From CAYGTO01 sp964352815 (GTDB lineage Bacteria > Pseudomonadota > Alphaproteobacteria > Rickettsiales > UBA3002): 64,000 nucleotides of DNA. This document shows, in pieces, positions 16,900 to 25,343 of the stretch. A program made the translations under genes and the position numbers. Under the pieces are notes generated by a model. It had not been told where the DNA came from, did no database searches, and saw nothing but the letters and a program-made list of their open reading frames with translations. The stretch covers positions 186,001 through 250,000 of the forward strand of contig CAYGTO010000001.1 of assembly GCA_964352815.1 (NCBI GenBank), given 5' to 3'. Each line of letters starts with the position of its first letter. Within the stretch, counting starts at the first letter, position 1.

Positions 16900-17397
16900 A
16901 TGCCCTATAATGCCTGGTGGGATATGAGCATGGAGGAGATATCTGACATGCTTCGTAATGCTGGTTTGAGACCAACCCGGCAGCGCTTGGCTATTGGCCG
17001 ATTCCTCTGGTTCAATGTTCCTAACCAACATATTACGGCCGAAAAACTGCACCATAAAACGCAAAGTGAGAATGAACCGGTGTCGCTCGCGACGGTCTAT
17101 AATACGCTGCACCAATTCACCGATGCGGGCCTACTGCGCGAAGTGGTGATCGATGGCCAGCGTTCCTATTTCGACACGCATGTCGAGCCGCATTATCATT
17201 TCTACTGTGAAGAGACACGTAATCTCGTGGATATTCCGTTTGAGTCGGTTGATCTCGGGACGTTACCCACGCCGCCAGAAGGCTCAAATGTTGCTGCGGT
17301 GGATGTGATTATTCGCCTACGCCAATGTAATTTGACGGATAATGACCCCAAAGTATCGAATCAGATGACGGATGCGTCACGCGTGCTCAATCACTGA
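16900..17397 (+). CDS. irr: Fur-family iron response regulator, Irr-like
   Basis: 165 residues. An N-terminal winged helix is seen (LRNAGLRPTRQRLAIGRFLW, SLATVYNTLHQFTDAGLL) and a His-rich metal/heme region HVEPHYHFYCEETRNLVDIP as in Irr. The paired CxxC zinc motifs of classical Fur are absent. In Alphaproteobacteria Irr represses heme synthesis genes and controls iron uptake, and is destroyed in the presence of heme. The window also encodes hemA and a ferric iron importer, both plausible targets. GGAGG occurs just before the ATG. Start could also be at 16924 (MSMEEIS). Confidence 0.85.
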   Translation: MPYNAWWDMSMEEISDMLRNAGLRPTRQRLAIGRFLWFNVPNQHITAEKLHHKTQSENEPVSLATVYNTLHQFTDAGLLREVVIDGQRSYFDTHVEPHYHFYCEETRNLVDIPFESVDLGTLPTPPEGSNVAAVDVIIRLRQCNLTDNDPKVSNQMTDASRVLNH

Positions 17398-17948
17398 CGA
17401 ATCGTTTCGTCGTTATACACCCCCCACACCTTATGTCGTTCGATCCAGGCTTTGCGGCTTCGGAAAGAAAGCTGACACCACTCTTCCTGGCAATTAATCA
17501 CATGACCAATGGTTCCCGCTTCCGCACGCACCAAGGCGGGAGATGTCGCATCGGGCTGTGCGTAGAGCGTGTGCGTTTCATGGGTAATCATAGCGGTTCG
17601 GCTGCCAGAGAGGAGCGCTTTATGCACCCAGCCTGTCTCCCCTTGATGATCGCGAATTTTGCGCCAATGCGAGAATTCCTCAATCACTTCCACTGGCAGA
17701 TTGGCCCGTTGATAAACCCAGCGAATCGGGTAGCGCGTGCCCGGCCCAACGCGAACATTCACCTCGTTTGATTTAAGCGAGACAAAACGCGGAATGGGTA
17801 GGCCCGAATTGTTGAAAATGGCTTCATCGGCGAATGTAGCTATTGGTGCCGCGAACAGAACAAGGCATATGAAGAGCCTATGTAATGCTGAGCGAGTATG
17901 ATATATAAAGTGTGTCATATGAAACATTCGATGAGGTGTATTAAACAT
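17391..17948 (-). CDS. Exported SH3-domain protein
   Basis: 185 residues. A signal peptide (LFICLVLFAAPIATFA) is followed by two bacterial SH3-like repeats: VSLKSNEVNVRVGPGTRYP...WRKIRDHQGETGWVHKALL and a second ending in CQLSFRSRKAWIERHKVWGVY. Such proteins bind peptidoglycan or envelope partners. The listed start overlaps the start codon of the divergent next gene; ATG codons at 17927 and 17918 would give a more usual signal peptide and leave room for a promoter, so the real start may be one of those. The 3' end overlaps irr by 7 bases. Confidence 0.8.
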   Translation of the reverse strand: MFNTPHRMFHMTHFIYHTRSALHRLFICLVLFAAPIATFADEAIFNNSGLPIPRFVSLKSNEVNVRVGPGTRYPIRWVYQRANLPVEVIEEFSHWRKIRDHQGETGWVHKALLSGSRTAMITHETHTLYAQPDATSPALVRAEAGTIGHVINCQEEWCQLSFRSRKAWIERHKVWGVYNDETIRQ

Positions 17949-18312
17949 GAATCAAATTAACAATCAAGAAGCTGTGAAGAATCGCACCCCCTACCTTTTC
18001 TGTGCGAAAGGAATAGCCGTTGCATCGATATTGGGAGTTTTAACAATAAATTCTCCGGCAGAGGCAAAAGAACAGCGGTGGATTTGCAAATACCCTAAAG
18101 GTGGCGTATCCACGACAATTATTTTTGGTGATACATCCAATGGAACGGCATGCGAACACAACAAAGTTAAAGGAGAAATTCAGGGCGGCAAATGCGTGAC
18201 TAACGATAAGGTGATCTCATTTGTTGGAGGTAAGCAAGGTGTTTCGGTTTTAAGGCAAACGACAGGCGAAACCTTTACGCCAAAGTTCTGTAAAGAAGTG
18301 CAGCTGCCATAA
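17947..18312 (+). CDS. Small exported protein with four cysteines, unknown
   Basis: 121 residues, not recognised. A signal sequence is seen (GIAVASILGVLTINSPAEA, cut near residue 38), then a mature part of about 80 residues with four cysteines (WICKYP, ACEHN, KCVTN, FCKEV) which could form two disulfides in the periplasm. GAGGTG is placed well before the ATG at 17947, so the start is good. It is read away from the SH3 protein gene, with which it shares overlapping start codons. AT-richer than its neighbours. Confidence 0.65.
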   Translation: MNQINNQEAVKNRTPYLFCAKGIAVASILGVLTINSPAEAKEQRWICKYPKGGVSTTIIFGDTSNGTACEHNKVKGEIQGGKCVTNDKVISFVGGKQGVSVLRQTTGETFTPKFCKEVQLP

Positions 18313-18321
18313 AAATGGTAG

Positions 18322-19032
18322 TTATAGCTGAGCAATTCGGAATTGATTGTTTAAGCAATCAACGCTGAGTAATTTTCCTAAGAGCGCTGTTTCTTTACCG
18401 AGTAGGCATTTAATCGTTTCCAGCGCCTGCAAGCTCCCCATGATGCCAGCCATCGGGCCAAGGACTCCTACCTCATTGCAGTTATTCGGCTCATTGGGGG
18501 CTTCGGGCATGAAGTCGTGATAGGTGATGGTGCCTTGATGCGGCGCAAAGATGGTAATGTAGCCTTTGAATCCGGTGACCGCGGCATGCACGAGCGGAAC
18601 CTTGAGTCTTTCGCTTGTTTCAGCAATCAGCATGCGACTCTCAAAATTATCGGTCCCATCCAAGATGATGTCATAGCGCGATAGAATGGCATTGGCATTT
18701 TCTTGGCGGATGCGCTGTGGGTAAAGGTCAACATGGCATTCAGGATTCAGCTCAGATAAGCGATCGGCGGCGCTTTCGACTTTCAGCCGGCCAATATCGC
18801 CCTGCTCATGAATGATCTGGCGCTGTAGGTTAGATAATTCGACATGGTCATGATCAACGATGCCAAGACGCCCAACACCGGCAGCGGCAAGGTAGGTGAG
18901 AGCGGCAGAGCCAAGGCCACCGGCGCCAACAACAAGCGCAGAGCTGTTCAGGAGTTTTTCTTGTCCCGCTTCCCCGAAATCATCCAGCATGATATGGCGC
19001 GCATAGCGCCGTTTCTGCTCATCGGTCAGCAT
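18322..19032 (-). CDS. ThiF/MoeB/HesA-family E1-like adenylyltransferase
   Basis: 236 residues. The Rossmann ATP site GAGGLGSAALTYLAAAGVG, the Arg/Gln stretch VELSNLQRQIIHE and the DGTDNFESR motif are all present. Such enzymes adenylate the C-terminal Gly of a small sulfur carrier (MoaD, ThiS or CysO). The first zinc CxxC of MoeB is replaced (TYHDFMPEAP) and no second CxxC is seen, and there is no rhodanese domain. It lies 3 bases after cysK in the same direction, so a role in sulfur transfer for cysteine, thiamine or molybdopterin is inferred; which one cannot be told. Confidence 0.85.
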   Translation of the reverse strand: MLTDEQKRRYARHIMLDDFGEAGQEKLLNSSALVVGAGGLGSAALTYLAAAGVGRLGIVDHDHVELSNLQRQIIHEQGDIGRLKVESAADRLSELNPECHVDLYPQRIRQENANAILSRYDIILDGTDNFESRMLIAETSERLKVPLVHAAVTGFKGYITIFAPHQGTITYHDFMPEAPNEPNNCNEVGVLGPMAGIMGSLQALETIKCLLGKETALLGKLLSVDCLNNQFRIAQL

Positions 19033-19035
19033 GGG

Positions 19036-19989
19036 TTATTCAAACAGGTCAGTGGAAAGGTAGCGCTCGGCCATGGAGGCGATAATCACGACAATGTTTT
19101 TGCCTTTCATCTCGGCGCGCGCGCCGACTTTCAGCGCAGCGGCGAGCGTAGCGCCAGATGAAATCCCTGCAGGAATCCCTTCGACTTGAGCCGCTTTACG
19201 CGCCATGGCAAAGGCTTCGTCATTCTCAATTTTTATCACCTCATCGATGCTATCGCGCGCGAGCACTTCAGGAATAAAGCCCGCGCCAATCCCCTGAATT
19301 TTATGAGGCCCTGGGTTGCCGCCTGAAAGCACGGGGCTATCAGTTGGCTCGACGGCGATGGCGCTGAGTTCGGGGTTAGCTTCTTTGAGCACTTTGCTCG
19401 TGCCTGTGATTGTGCCGCCTGTGCCGACCCCCGCAATGAACGCATCGACCTTACCATCAAGGTCCGCCAGAATTTCACGTGCGGTGGTGCTTTCATGAAT
19501 TGCTGGATTAGCTGGGTTTTGGAATTGTTGCAGCATCACTGCATTCGGGTTCCCTGCGACAATTTCTTCCGCTTTTTCAATCGAGCCACGCATGCCTTTC
19601 GCAGCAGGTGTTAGCTCAAGGTTAGCGCCAAGAAGCGCAAGCATCTTACGACGTTCGAGCGACATGCTTTCTGGCATCGTTAGAATCAGCGGATAGCCAC
19701 GTGCCGCGCATACAAAGGCAAGAGCAATTCCGGTGTTCCCTGAGGTTGGCTCCACTAGAATCGAATCTTTCGTGAGTTCTCCCGAGGCTTCCGCGGCATC
19801 CACCATGGAACGCGCAATCCGGTCTTTTACTGAGGCCAAAGGATTAAAAAATTCAAGCTTGGCGTAGATGTTGGCAACGCATCCAGCGTCTTCCGCGAGG
19901 CGCTGTAGTTTCACCATGGGAGTATTGCCGATCGTATCGAGAATCGAATCATACACGCGGCCACGGCCTTCGGTGTGATAAGGTTCCAT
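19036..19989 (-). CDS. cysK: Cysteine synthase A (O-acetylserine sulfhydrylase)
   Basis: 317 residues from the ATG at 19989, chosen because AGGAG lies about 8 bases before it; an upstream ATG at 20022 is possible. Makes cysteine from O-acetylserine and sulfide with PLP. Seen: the PLP lysine region FFNPLASVKDRIA, the substrate loop EPTSGNTGIALAF, the PLP phosphate loop GVGTGGTITG and the late GISSGATLAAAL. It sits between an Rrf2 regulator and a ThiF-like gene in one apparent operon. Confidence 0.94.
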   Translation of the reverse strand: MEPYHTEGRGRVYDSILDTIGNTPMVKLQRLAEDAGCVANIYAKLEFFNPLASVKDRIARSMVDAAEASGELTKDSILVEPTSGNTGIALAFVCAARGYPLILTMPESMSLERRKMLALLGANLELTPAAKGMRGSIEKAEEIVAGNPNAVMLQQFQNPANPAIHESTTAREILADLDGKVDAFIAGVGTGGTITGTSKVLKEANPELSAIAVEPTDSPVLSGGNPGPHKIQGIGAGFIPEVLARDSIDEVIKIENDEAFAMARKAAQVEGIPAGISSGATLAAALKVGARAEMKGKNIVVIIASMAERYLSTDLFE

Positions 19990-20030
19990 TTGATGCTCCT
20001 TCCGTGTTGCCGGTGCTGCCATAGGGGGGC

Positions 20031-20477
20031 CTAAATCGTATAATCCGCGACGCTGCTATCGGAATGTTTCGCAATTTTTTGATCTGCGGCGTCTTGGCAG
20101 AGCTCTGCGATCGTGCGGTCTTGCATGAGCTCAACCATTTCATCATTCCAACGATAGCGCGCGGGCTTCACCACTTGCACACCAAGCGGGTGCGCTGGGG
20201 TGTATTGCATGCGTAGCTGGCCGTCTTCCTCGAGTGCTTTGATCACATCTTTAATCGAGATTTCCGAAGGTTCTCGTCCTAAACTATACCCACCACCAGG
20301 GCCGCGGGAACTTTCAAGAATTTGATGACGCACGAGCCGCTGAAAGACCGGTTCAAGATAGCGCGCGGGCAAGCCAAGCGAGCTTTCCACTTCGCGGCTG
20401 CGGTGTTTCTGTTCACTATTAAAAGCGATAAAGACCACGGCTTCGATCGAGACGAGAAGTTTTTCAGAGAGAAGCAT
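20031..20477 (-). CDS. Rrf2-family transcriptional regulator
   Basis: 148 residues. A winged helix (SREVESSLGLPARYLEPVFQRL) and the wing LESSRGPGGGYSLGR are typical of Rrf2. The three-cysteine iron-sulfur cluster of IscR is missing; only one Cys (ELCQD) is seen. It heads the cysK-thiF run, so a CymR-like control of cysteine synthesis is a reasonable guess; in CymR systems the regulator senses O-acetylserine through CysK. Confidence 0.85.
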   Translation of the reverse strand: MLLSEKLLVSIEAVVFIAFNSEQKHRSREVESSLGLPARYLEPVFQRLVRHQILESSRGPGGGYSLGREPSEISIKDVIKALEEDGQLRMQYTPAHPLGVQVVKPARYRWNDEMVELMQDRTIAELCQDAADQKIAKHSDSSVADYTI

Positions 20478-20521
20478 GTAAGGTCCTTACGATTAAGATA
20501 ATTGCGAGTGGATGGAGATGG

Positions 20522-20971
20522 TTATCCCATCGTTCCAGTAGAGCCAAACCCGCCATCGGCACGTTCGGTTTCAGGAAGTTCACTCACTGAAAGCCATGTG
20601 GCACGTTCATATTGGTTCAACACAAGCTGCGCAATACGCATACCCCGTGTGATCACAAATGGCTCTTGGCTCAGATTGATCATGATGACCCCAATCTCAC
20701 CGCGATAGTCGGTGTCGATGGTGCCGGGGGTGTTGACGATGCTCAACCCATGTTTTAGCGCGAGTCCAGAGCGTGGGCGTACCTGCGCTTCATAGCCTTC
20801 AGGCAGGGCAATCGAGATGCCCGTTGGAATCAGTTGACGCTCGAGCGGTGCAAGCGGCACATCATGATCAATGGCGGCGACCAGGTCTGCTCCGGCACTA
20901 TCAAGCGTGCCATACTCAGGCAATGGCAGGTCTTTCGCATGTTCAAGCACTTTAATCGGTACGTTAGGCAT
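20522..20971 (-). CDS. dut: Deoxyuridine 5'-triphosphate nucleotidohydrolase (dUTPase)
   Basis: 149 residues, the usual trimeric dUTPase size. All five motifs are visible: DSAGADLVAA (1), PRSGLALKHG (2), TIDTDYRGEIGVIMINL (3), RIAQLVLN (4) and the C-terminal GGFGSTG (5). It removes dUTP and supplies dUMP for dTMP synthesis. It lies 9 bases after coaBC on the same strand, an arrangement common in proteobacteria. Confidence 0.96.
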   Translation of the reverse strand: MPNVPIKVLEHAKDLPLPEYGTLDSAGADLVAAIDHDVPLAPLERQLIPTGISIALPEGYEAQVRPRSGLALKHGLSIVNTPGTIDTDYRGEIGVIMINLSQEPFVITRGMRIAQLVLNQYERATWLSVSELPETERADGGFGSTGTMG

Positions 20972-20980
20972 AAATTCTCC

Positions 20981-22237
20981 TTATGACTTAGCAAGCGAGA
21001 GTGAATGTTGGTCTTCTGTATCGCTGACTTGGCCTTCTTTTGCAAGTGTTTCAGCAATGTGGGTCACAAGTTTCCGCGCGACTTCCGTCTTACGCATATG
21101 AGGCCATTGCTCCTGTTTCCCTTGTGAAATGCACACCACTTCATTGCTGTCTTCGCCAAACACCTCTCGGCTGACATCATTCGCCAGTACAATATCGCAG
21201 CCTTTGCGCTCGCGCTTTTGGCTGGCAAAATCAATGAGATTCCCCGTTTCTGCCGCAAATCCGACCACAATTTCTGGGCGCGGGCGCGCCTCTTTACTGA
21301 TCCATGCGAGAATATCGGGTGTTTCAATCAGCATCAGCTCGGGCGTGCCGCCGGTTTCGGTTTTTTTCAATTTCTCTCGGTGCGGTTTGGATACCGACCA
21401 ATCGGACACGGCTGCGGCGCAGACAGCAATGTCACACGGCATTGCCTCTTGGCAGGCTTTGAGCATCTCATCGGTATTTTCAACATGGATGGTTTTTACA
21501 TGCCCTGGGTCGGGGAGGGCGACGGGCCCGGTGACCAGCGTCACCTCGGCGCCTTGGCGCGCTAGTTCAATGGCCACTGCGTGGCCTTGTTTGCCGGATG
21601 AGCGGTTGCCGATATAGCGCACCGGGTCGATTGCTTCATAGGTCGGGCCGCTTGTGACCAGGGCTTTCTTACCGATCAGCGGTTTTTTTTTACCAAAAAA
21701 CTGCAATATCCATTCGCGAATATCTTCGGGCTGCGCCATGCGCCCTGTACCTGTTTCACCGCATGCTAAATCACCGCTATCGGGCTGCATGATATGAATG
21801 CCGTCATTGATGAGGGTTTGAATATTTCGCTGCGTTGCCGGATGACCCCACATTTTATGATTCATCCCCGGCGCGATCATTACCGGCGTGTCGGTTGCGA
21901 GTAGCACTGTGCTTGCGAGATCATCGCATACTCCGTTCGCCATTTTCGCCATGAGATCGCACGAAGCGGGTACCACTGCGATCAGATCAGCCTCACGCGA
22001 TAGGCGGATATGGCCCATCTCGGTTTCGTCTTTGAGCGAGAACAAATCGGTGTAGCATGGATTTCCCGAGAGAGAAGCAACGGAAAGCGGGGTGATGAAT
22101 TGCTGGCCGCCATGGGTGAGAATGCCGGTGAATTCCACATGATCGCCGCGCATCAGGCGAATCAAATTCAGCGCCTTATAGGCGGCGATACTACCCGAAA
22201 TAATGAGTGTGATTTTGCGTGTTTCTGCGTTGCTCAT
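20981..22237 (-). CDS. coaBC: Bifunctional phosphopantothenoylcysteine decarboxylase/synthase
   Basis: 418 residues. The N-terminal CoaC flavoprotein half has SGSIAAYKALNLIR, the active His region and PGMNHKMW with PASCDLMAKMANG. The C-terminal CoaB half has VTSGPTYEAIDPVRYIGNRS and the KK/FAAET stretch (VGFAAETGNL, NDVS). It makes 4'-phosphopantetheine in two steps of CoA synthesis: CTP-dependent coupling of cysteine, then decarboxylation. Co-transcribed with dut. Confidence 0.96.
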   Translation of the reverse strand: MSNAETRKITLIISGSIAAYKALNLIRLMRGDHVEFTGILTHGGQQFITPLSVASLSGNPCYTDLFSLKDETEMGHIRLSREADLIAVVPASCDLMAKMANGVCDDLASTVLLATDTPVMIAPGMNHKMWGHPATQRNIQTLINDGIHIMQPDSGDLACGETGTGRMAQPEDIREWILQFFGKKKPLIGKKALVTSGPTYEAIDPVRYIGNRSSGKQGHAVAIELARQGAEVTLVTGPVALPDPGHVKTIHVENTDEMLKACQEAMPCDIAVCAAAVSDWSVSKPHREKLKKTETGGTPELMLIETPDILAWISKEARPRPEIVVGFAAETGNLIDFASQKRERKGCDIVLANDVSREVFGEDSNEVVCISQGKQEQWPHMRKTEVARKLVTHIAETLAKEGQVSDTEDQHSLSLAKS

Positions 22238-22344
22238 ACGGCCTCCTCAGCGTCGCCGTAGCCTACTGTTCTTGTGGTAGAGTGACAAGACAATAATGTT
22301 CTATGCTGCAAGTTCTGTTATAGTGCGAAAAAAAGGAGTGTGAG

Positions 22345-22824
22345 ATGGAACAGTTTCAAGAAGGACCGAAGCCACCAAAAAAAGAAGTACCAACATCAAT
22401 ATCTCAAGAGAATATGAGCTATGTAGGTTTTTGGGTGCGTTTCTTAGCGGCCATCATTGATAGCATTGTATTTATAGTGCTGAGCATTCCACTCTATTTC
22501 TTTTTCACTGGCGGATTATCGGCCATGGCAGATCCTACATTGGAACAAGATGCGATAACCCAGCTTTTATATTTTATAGCTGTTATTGCGCTCTGGGTGA
22601 AATTTAGTGCGACGCCAGGAAAGATGCTGTTTAAGGCGGTTATTGTCGATAAACGAACACTTGGAAAACCATCTGTTGGACAGTTGATCGGTCGCTATTT
22701 CTCTTATTTTATTTCAGTGATTCCACTGTGTCTTGGGATCTTCTGGATCGCCTTTGATCCAAAAAAACGCGGCTGGCATGATTTGCTCGCCGGGACATTG
22801 GTGGTGTATGAGGATAGGGATTAG
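22345..22824 (+). CDS. RDD-family membrane protein
   Basis: 159 residues. The family signature is seen at the start of the first helix (VGFWVRFLAAIIDSIVF, with R and D). There are three to four membrane segments: about 33-52, 70-88 and 117-140. The late WHDLLAGTLVV motif is also typical. RDD proteins have no agreed function; some affect ion tolerance. The gene is single and is followed directly by two repeats. Confidence 0.88.
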   Translation: MEQFQEGPKPPKKEVPTSISQENMSYVGFWVRFLAAIIDSIVFIVLSIPLYFFFTGGLSAMADPTLEQDAITQLLYFIAVIALWVKFSATPGKMLFKAVIVDKRTLGKPSVGQLIGRYFSYFISVIPLCLGIFWIAFDPKKRGWHDLLAGTLVVYEDRD

Positions 22825-22853
22825 GCATTGGGACTTAGGCGTTAGGTTAAGGG
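22821..22853 (+). repeat. TTAGGC-type short-unit repeat
   Basis: TTAGGCATTGGGACTTAGGC followed by GTTAGG directly after and overlapping the RDD gene stop. The units match those at 63652-63716 and are similar to those at 11641-11727. It is joined to the GTCAT-type repeat that starts at 22864. Confidence 0.6.
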
Positions 22854-22863
22854 GAGCGGATTC

Positions 22864-22949
22864 GTCATCCTGAGGAGCGCGTTAGCGCGACGTGAGGATC
22901 TAAGATTTCTCCACTGCTTCGCCAATAGCTATGCAGTGTTCGAAATGAC
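22864..22949 (-). repeat. GTCAT-type palindromic repeat
   Basis: 86 bp, GTCATCCTGAGGAGCGCG to TGTTCGAAATGAC, between the RDD gene and ubiB. Two hairpins; the first has GAGGAGCGCGTTAGCGCG. Read on the reverse strand it matches the copy at 35143-35231 over both halves (GTCATTTCGAAC, GGAGAAATCT, AGATCCTCACGTCGCGCT). Confidence 0.9.
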
Positions 22950-22957
22950 GAAAAATG

Positions 22958-24502
22958 TTACCCAAACACTTCAACCAACAAAATCCCCGATAAAATCAAC
23001 AATGCTGCCCAAGCAAACTTAAGCCAAGGGCCGCGGCGGCGGGCTTGCTCGGTGAAGACGGCGATGGTGTCGGGGTGGAGCGACAGGCCACCAGAATTGA
23101 ACTTATCAAGTGTCTGTTCCATTTCCTTCACGACTTTGGGTAGCTTCTGAAGCGCTTCGATTCCTTGCTCAGCGGTGCGGCGAATCCGCGCGCGCGGGCC
23201 GAGATGATAGATCCCCCATTGTTTGATTAGCGGCTCAGCCGTCTCCCACATATTAATGTTGGGGTTGAGCATCCGGCCGATCCCTTCCGCGAGCATCAGC
23301 GTTTTTTGAAGCAACAGAAGCTGCGGCTGAAGCTGCATCTCAAAGCTCTGTGCGACATGGAACAGCTGGCCCAGCAGCCGCGCGACGGAAATTTCATTCA
23401 CCGGCTTACCCATGATGGGTTTGCCAATCGCGCGGCAGGCTTGCGCGAACGAGCTAGCGTTGAAATGCGAAGGGACAATGCCGCGCTCAATGTGAATTTT
23501 GGCGACATATTCATAGTCTTCGCGGAACATCCCCCACAGCACCTCGGCAAGAAACAGCTGATTATCGTGGTCAATCCGGCCCATAATGCCGAAATCGATC
23601 ACGCCAATCCGGCCATCGGGCATGACGAAAAGATTGCCCGGATGCAGGTCGGCATGAAAAAAACCATCCTGGAACACAGAGCGGAAAATGCCTTCTGCTG
23701 AGAAGCGCACCAGCGCATCCGTATCGTGGCCAGCCGCTTTCACCGCGTCGACATCACTGATCTTAATACCATGGATGCGCTCGAGGGTCAGGACACGGCC
23801 CGCGGTTCGCACCCAATCAATCTCTGGAATATAAAAATTCGTGTCTTCTTTGAAATTTGCTTTCAGCTCTTCAGCCGCAGCCGCTTCGTATCGTAAATCA
23901 AGTTCCATCAACATCGATTCGCTCAATGTACGCACCACTTCAAGCGGCTTCAAACGACGCAAATGCGGTGCTCGCTCATCCACGATTTCCGCCATCCACT
24001 GAAAGAGCTGAATGTCGCTCGCGAATTTTTCTTCAATCCCCGGGCGAAGGATTTTGACAGCGACTTCTTTGCCGTCTTTTGTGACCGCGAAATGCACCTG
24101 TGCAATCGAGGCGGCGGCGACAGGCTCTTCATCAAAAGATGAAAAGAAATCTTCAACCTTTCCTTCAAGCTCCTCGGCGACAATCTGGCGCGCATGCGAG
24201 GTAGAGAATGGAGGGATACGGTCGCGCAGATAGGATAAATCACGCGCAATGTCTTCACCGACGAGGTCGGAGCGGGTCGAAAGCATTTGCCCTAGCTTAA
24301 TGTAGGTCGGACCAAGCTCTTCGAGCGCGCGGGCAAGGCGCTGCCCCTTGCGCAGGCCTGTTTGGCGCTTGGCGAGCAGTTTTGAAAACGCCACCACCGT
24401 CGGTGACGCATCGAGCGCTTCTAGGCCGAACAACGCATCATGTTTTGCGAAGGTCAGGCCAATCTTTAGCAGCTTAGCGGTGTTACTTAGATTGCGGATC
24501 AT
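22958..24502 (-). CDS. ubiB: Ubiquinone biosynthesis kinase-like protein UbiB
   Basis: 514 residues. The UbiB/ADCK family has an atypical protein-kinase fold that assists ubiquinone synthesis at the membrane. Seen: the KxGQ motif in TYIKLGQMLSTR, the Ala-rich loop PVAAASIAQVH, the lysine VAVKILRPG, the catalytic HADLHPGN and the metal motif IDFGIMG. A C-terminal membrane segment (FAWAALLILSGILLVEV) anchors it. Its start codon directly follows the ubiE stop. Confidence 0.95.
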   Translation of the reverse strand: MIRNLSNTAKLLKIGLTFAKHDALFGLEALDASPTVVAFSKLLAKRQTGLRKGQRLARALEELGPTYIKLGQMLSTRSDLVGEDIARDLSYLRDRIPPFSTSHARQIVAEELEGKVEDFFSSFDEEPVAAASIAQVHFAVTKDGKEVAVKILRPGIEEKFASDIQLFQWMAEIVDERAPHLRRLKPLEVVRTLSESMLMELDLRYEAAAAEELKANFKEDTNFYIPEIDWVRTAGRVLTLERIHGIKISDVDAVKAAGHDTDALVRFSAEGIFRSVFQDGFFHADLHPGNLFVMPDGRIGVIDFGIMGRIDHDNQLFLAEVLWGMFREDYEYVAKIHIERGIVPSHFNASSFAQACRAIGKPIMGKPVNEISVARLLGQLFHVAQSFEMQLQPQLLLLQKTLMLAEGIGRMLNPNINMWETAEPLIKQWGIYHLGPRARIRRTAEQGIEALQKLPKVVKEMEQTLDKFNSGGLSLHPDTIAVFTEQARRRGPWLKFAWAALLILSGILLVEVFG

Positions 24503-25255
24503 CTATAGCTTCCATCCGCTATGAATCGCAACGATCCCACCGCTAAGCGTGTGGTGCGATGTCTGCTCGAAGCCGGCGTGCTTCACCATCGCTTCAAAAT
24601 CATGACGATTCGGGAAGCGGCGGATGGACTCCACCAAATATTGGTAGGAATCCTTATCTTTCGCAAGCATACCGCCCAACACCGGAATCACATTGAAAGA
24701 ATAGCGATCATAGATGGGCTGCAATGAGGCGCTCACTTCGGGCGTGAATTCAAGACAATAAAAACGGCCTCCATAGTTTAGGCTGCGGTAAGCATCGTTT
24801 AGCGCGGCTTGCACATCGGTGACATTGCGAATGCCAAACGCGATCGTATAGGCATGATAATGGTTCGATGGGACGGGAAGGGTTTGCGCATCGCCGGTGA
24901 CCCATTCCAAATGGCTGCGGTCGACGGAGTGATCAATCGCACGGTTGTGGCCCTCGCGCAGCATCTGTTCATTGATGTCGCAGATGGTGATATGCGCGCC
25001 TGGTGCGGCCTTGCTCATCGCAAAGGCAATATCACCGGTGCCGCCCGCAACATCTAAGATACGTTCATGACTTTGCGGCGCGACCTTAGCGACGAAATGC
25101 TTCTTCCAGAGGCGGTGCACACCCAAGCTCATCGCATCATTCATCAAATCATAATTGCTTGCGACGTTATTGAATACGCTACGTACCATGCCTTCTTTTT
25201 GGTCGGTGTTGACCTCTTGATAGCCAAAATGCGTCGTGTGTGATGGTGATGCCAT
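24503..25255 (-). CDS. ubiE: Ubiquinone/menaquinone C-methyltransferase UbiE
   Basis: 250 residues. SAM-dependent methyltransferase acting on the benzoquinol ring. Seen: the family start VNTDQKEGMVRSVFNNVASNYDLMND, the SAM site LDVAGGTGDIAFAM, and the signature region RNVTDVQAALNDAYR and NVIPVLGGMLAKD. First gene of ubiE-ubiB and divergent from mutM, an order common in Alphaproteobacteria. Confidence 0.95.
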   Translation of the reverse strand: MASPSHTTHFGYQEVNTDQKEGMVRSVFNNVASNYDLMNDAMSLGVHRLWKKHFVAKVAPQSHERILDVAGGTGDIAFAMSKAAPGAHITICDINEQMLREGHNRAIDHSVDRSHLEWVTGDAQTLPVPSNHYHAYTIAFGIRNVTDVQAALNDAYRSLNYGGRFYCLEFTPEVSASLQPIYDRYSFNVIPVLGGMLAKDKDSYQYLVESIRRFPNRHDFEAMVKHAGFEQTSHHTLSGGIVAIHSGWKL

Positions 25256-25343
25256 AAGTTCCTTGCTTCAATTGCCTCTTTGCATAAGCGTTTTTCTGCC
25301 TTAGGTAAAGGATGAAACAACGAAACCCCATGACCTTTCTGTA

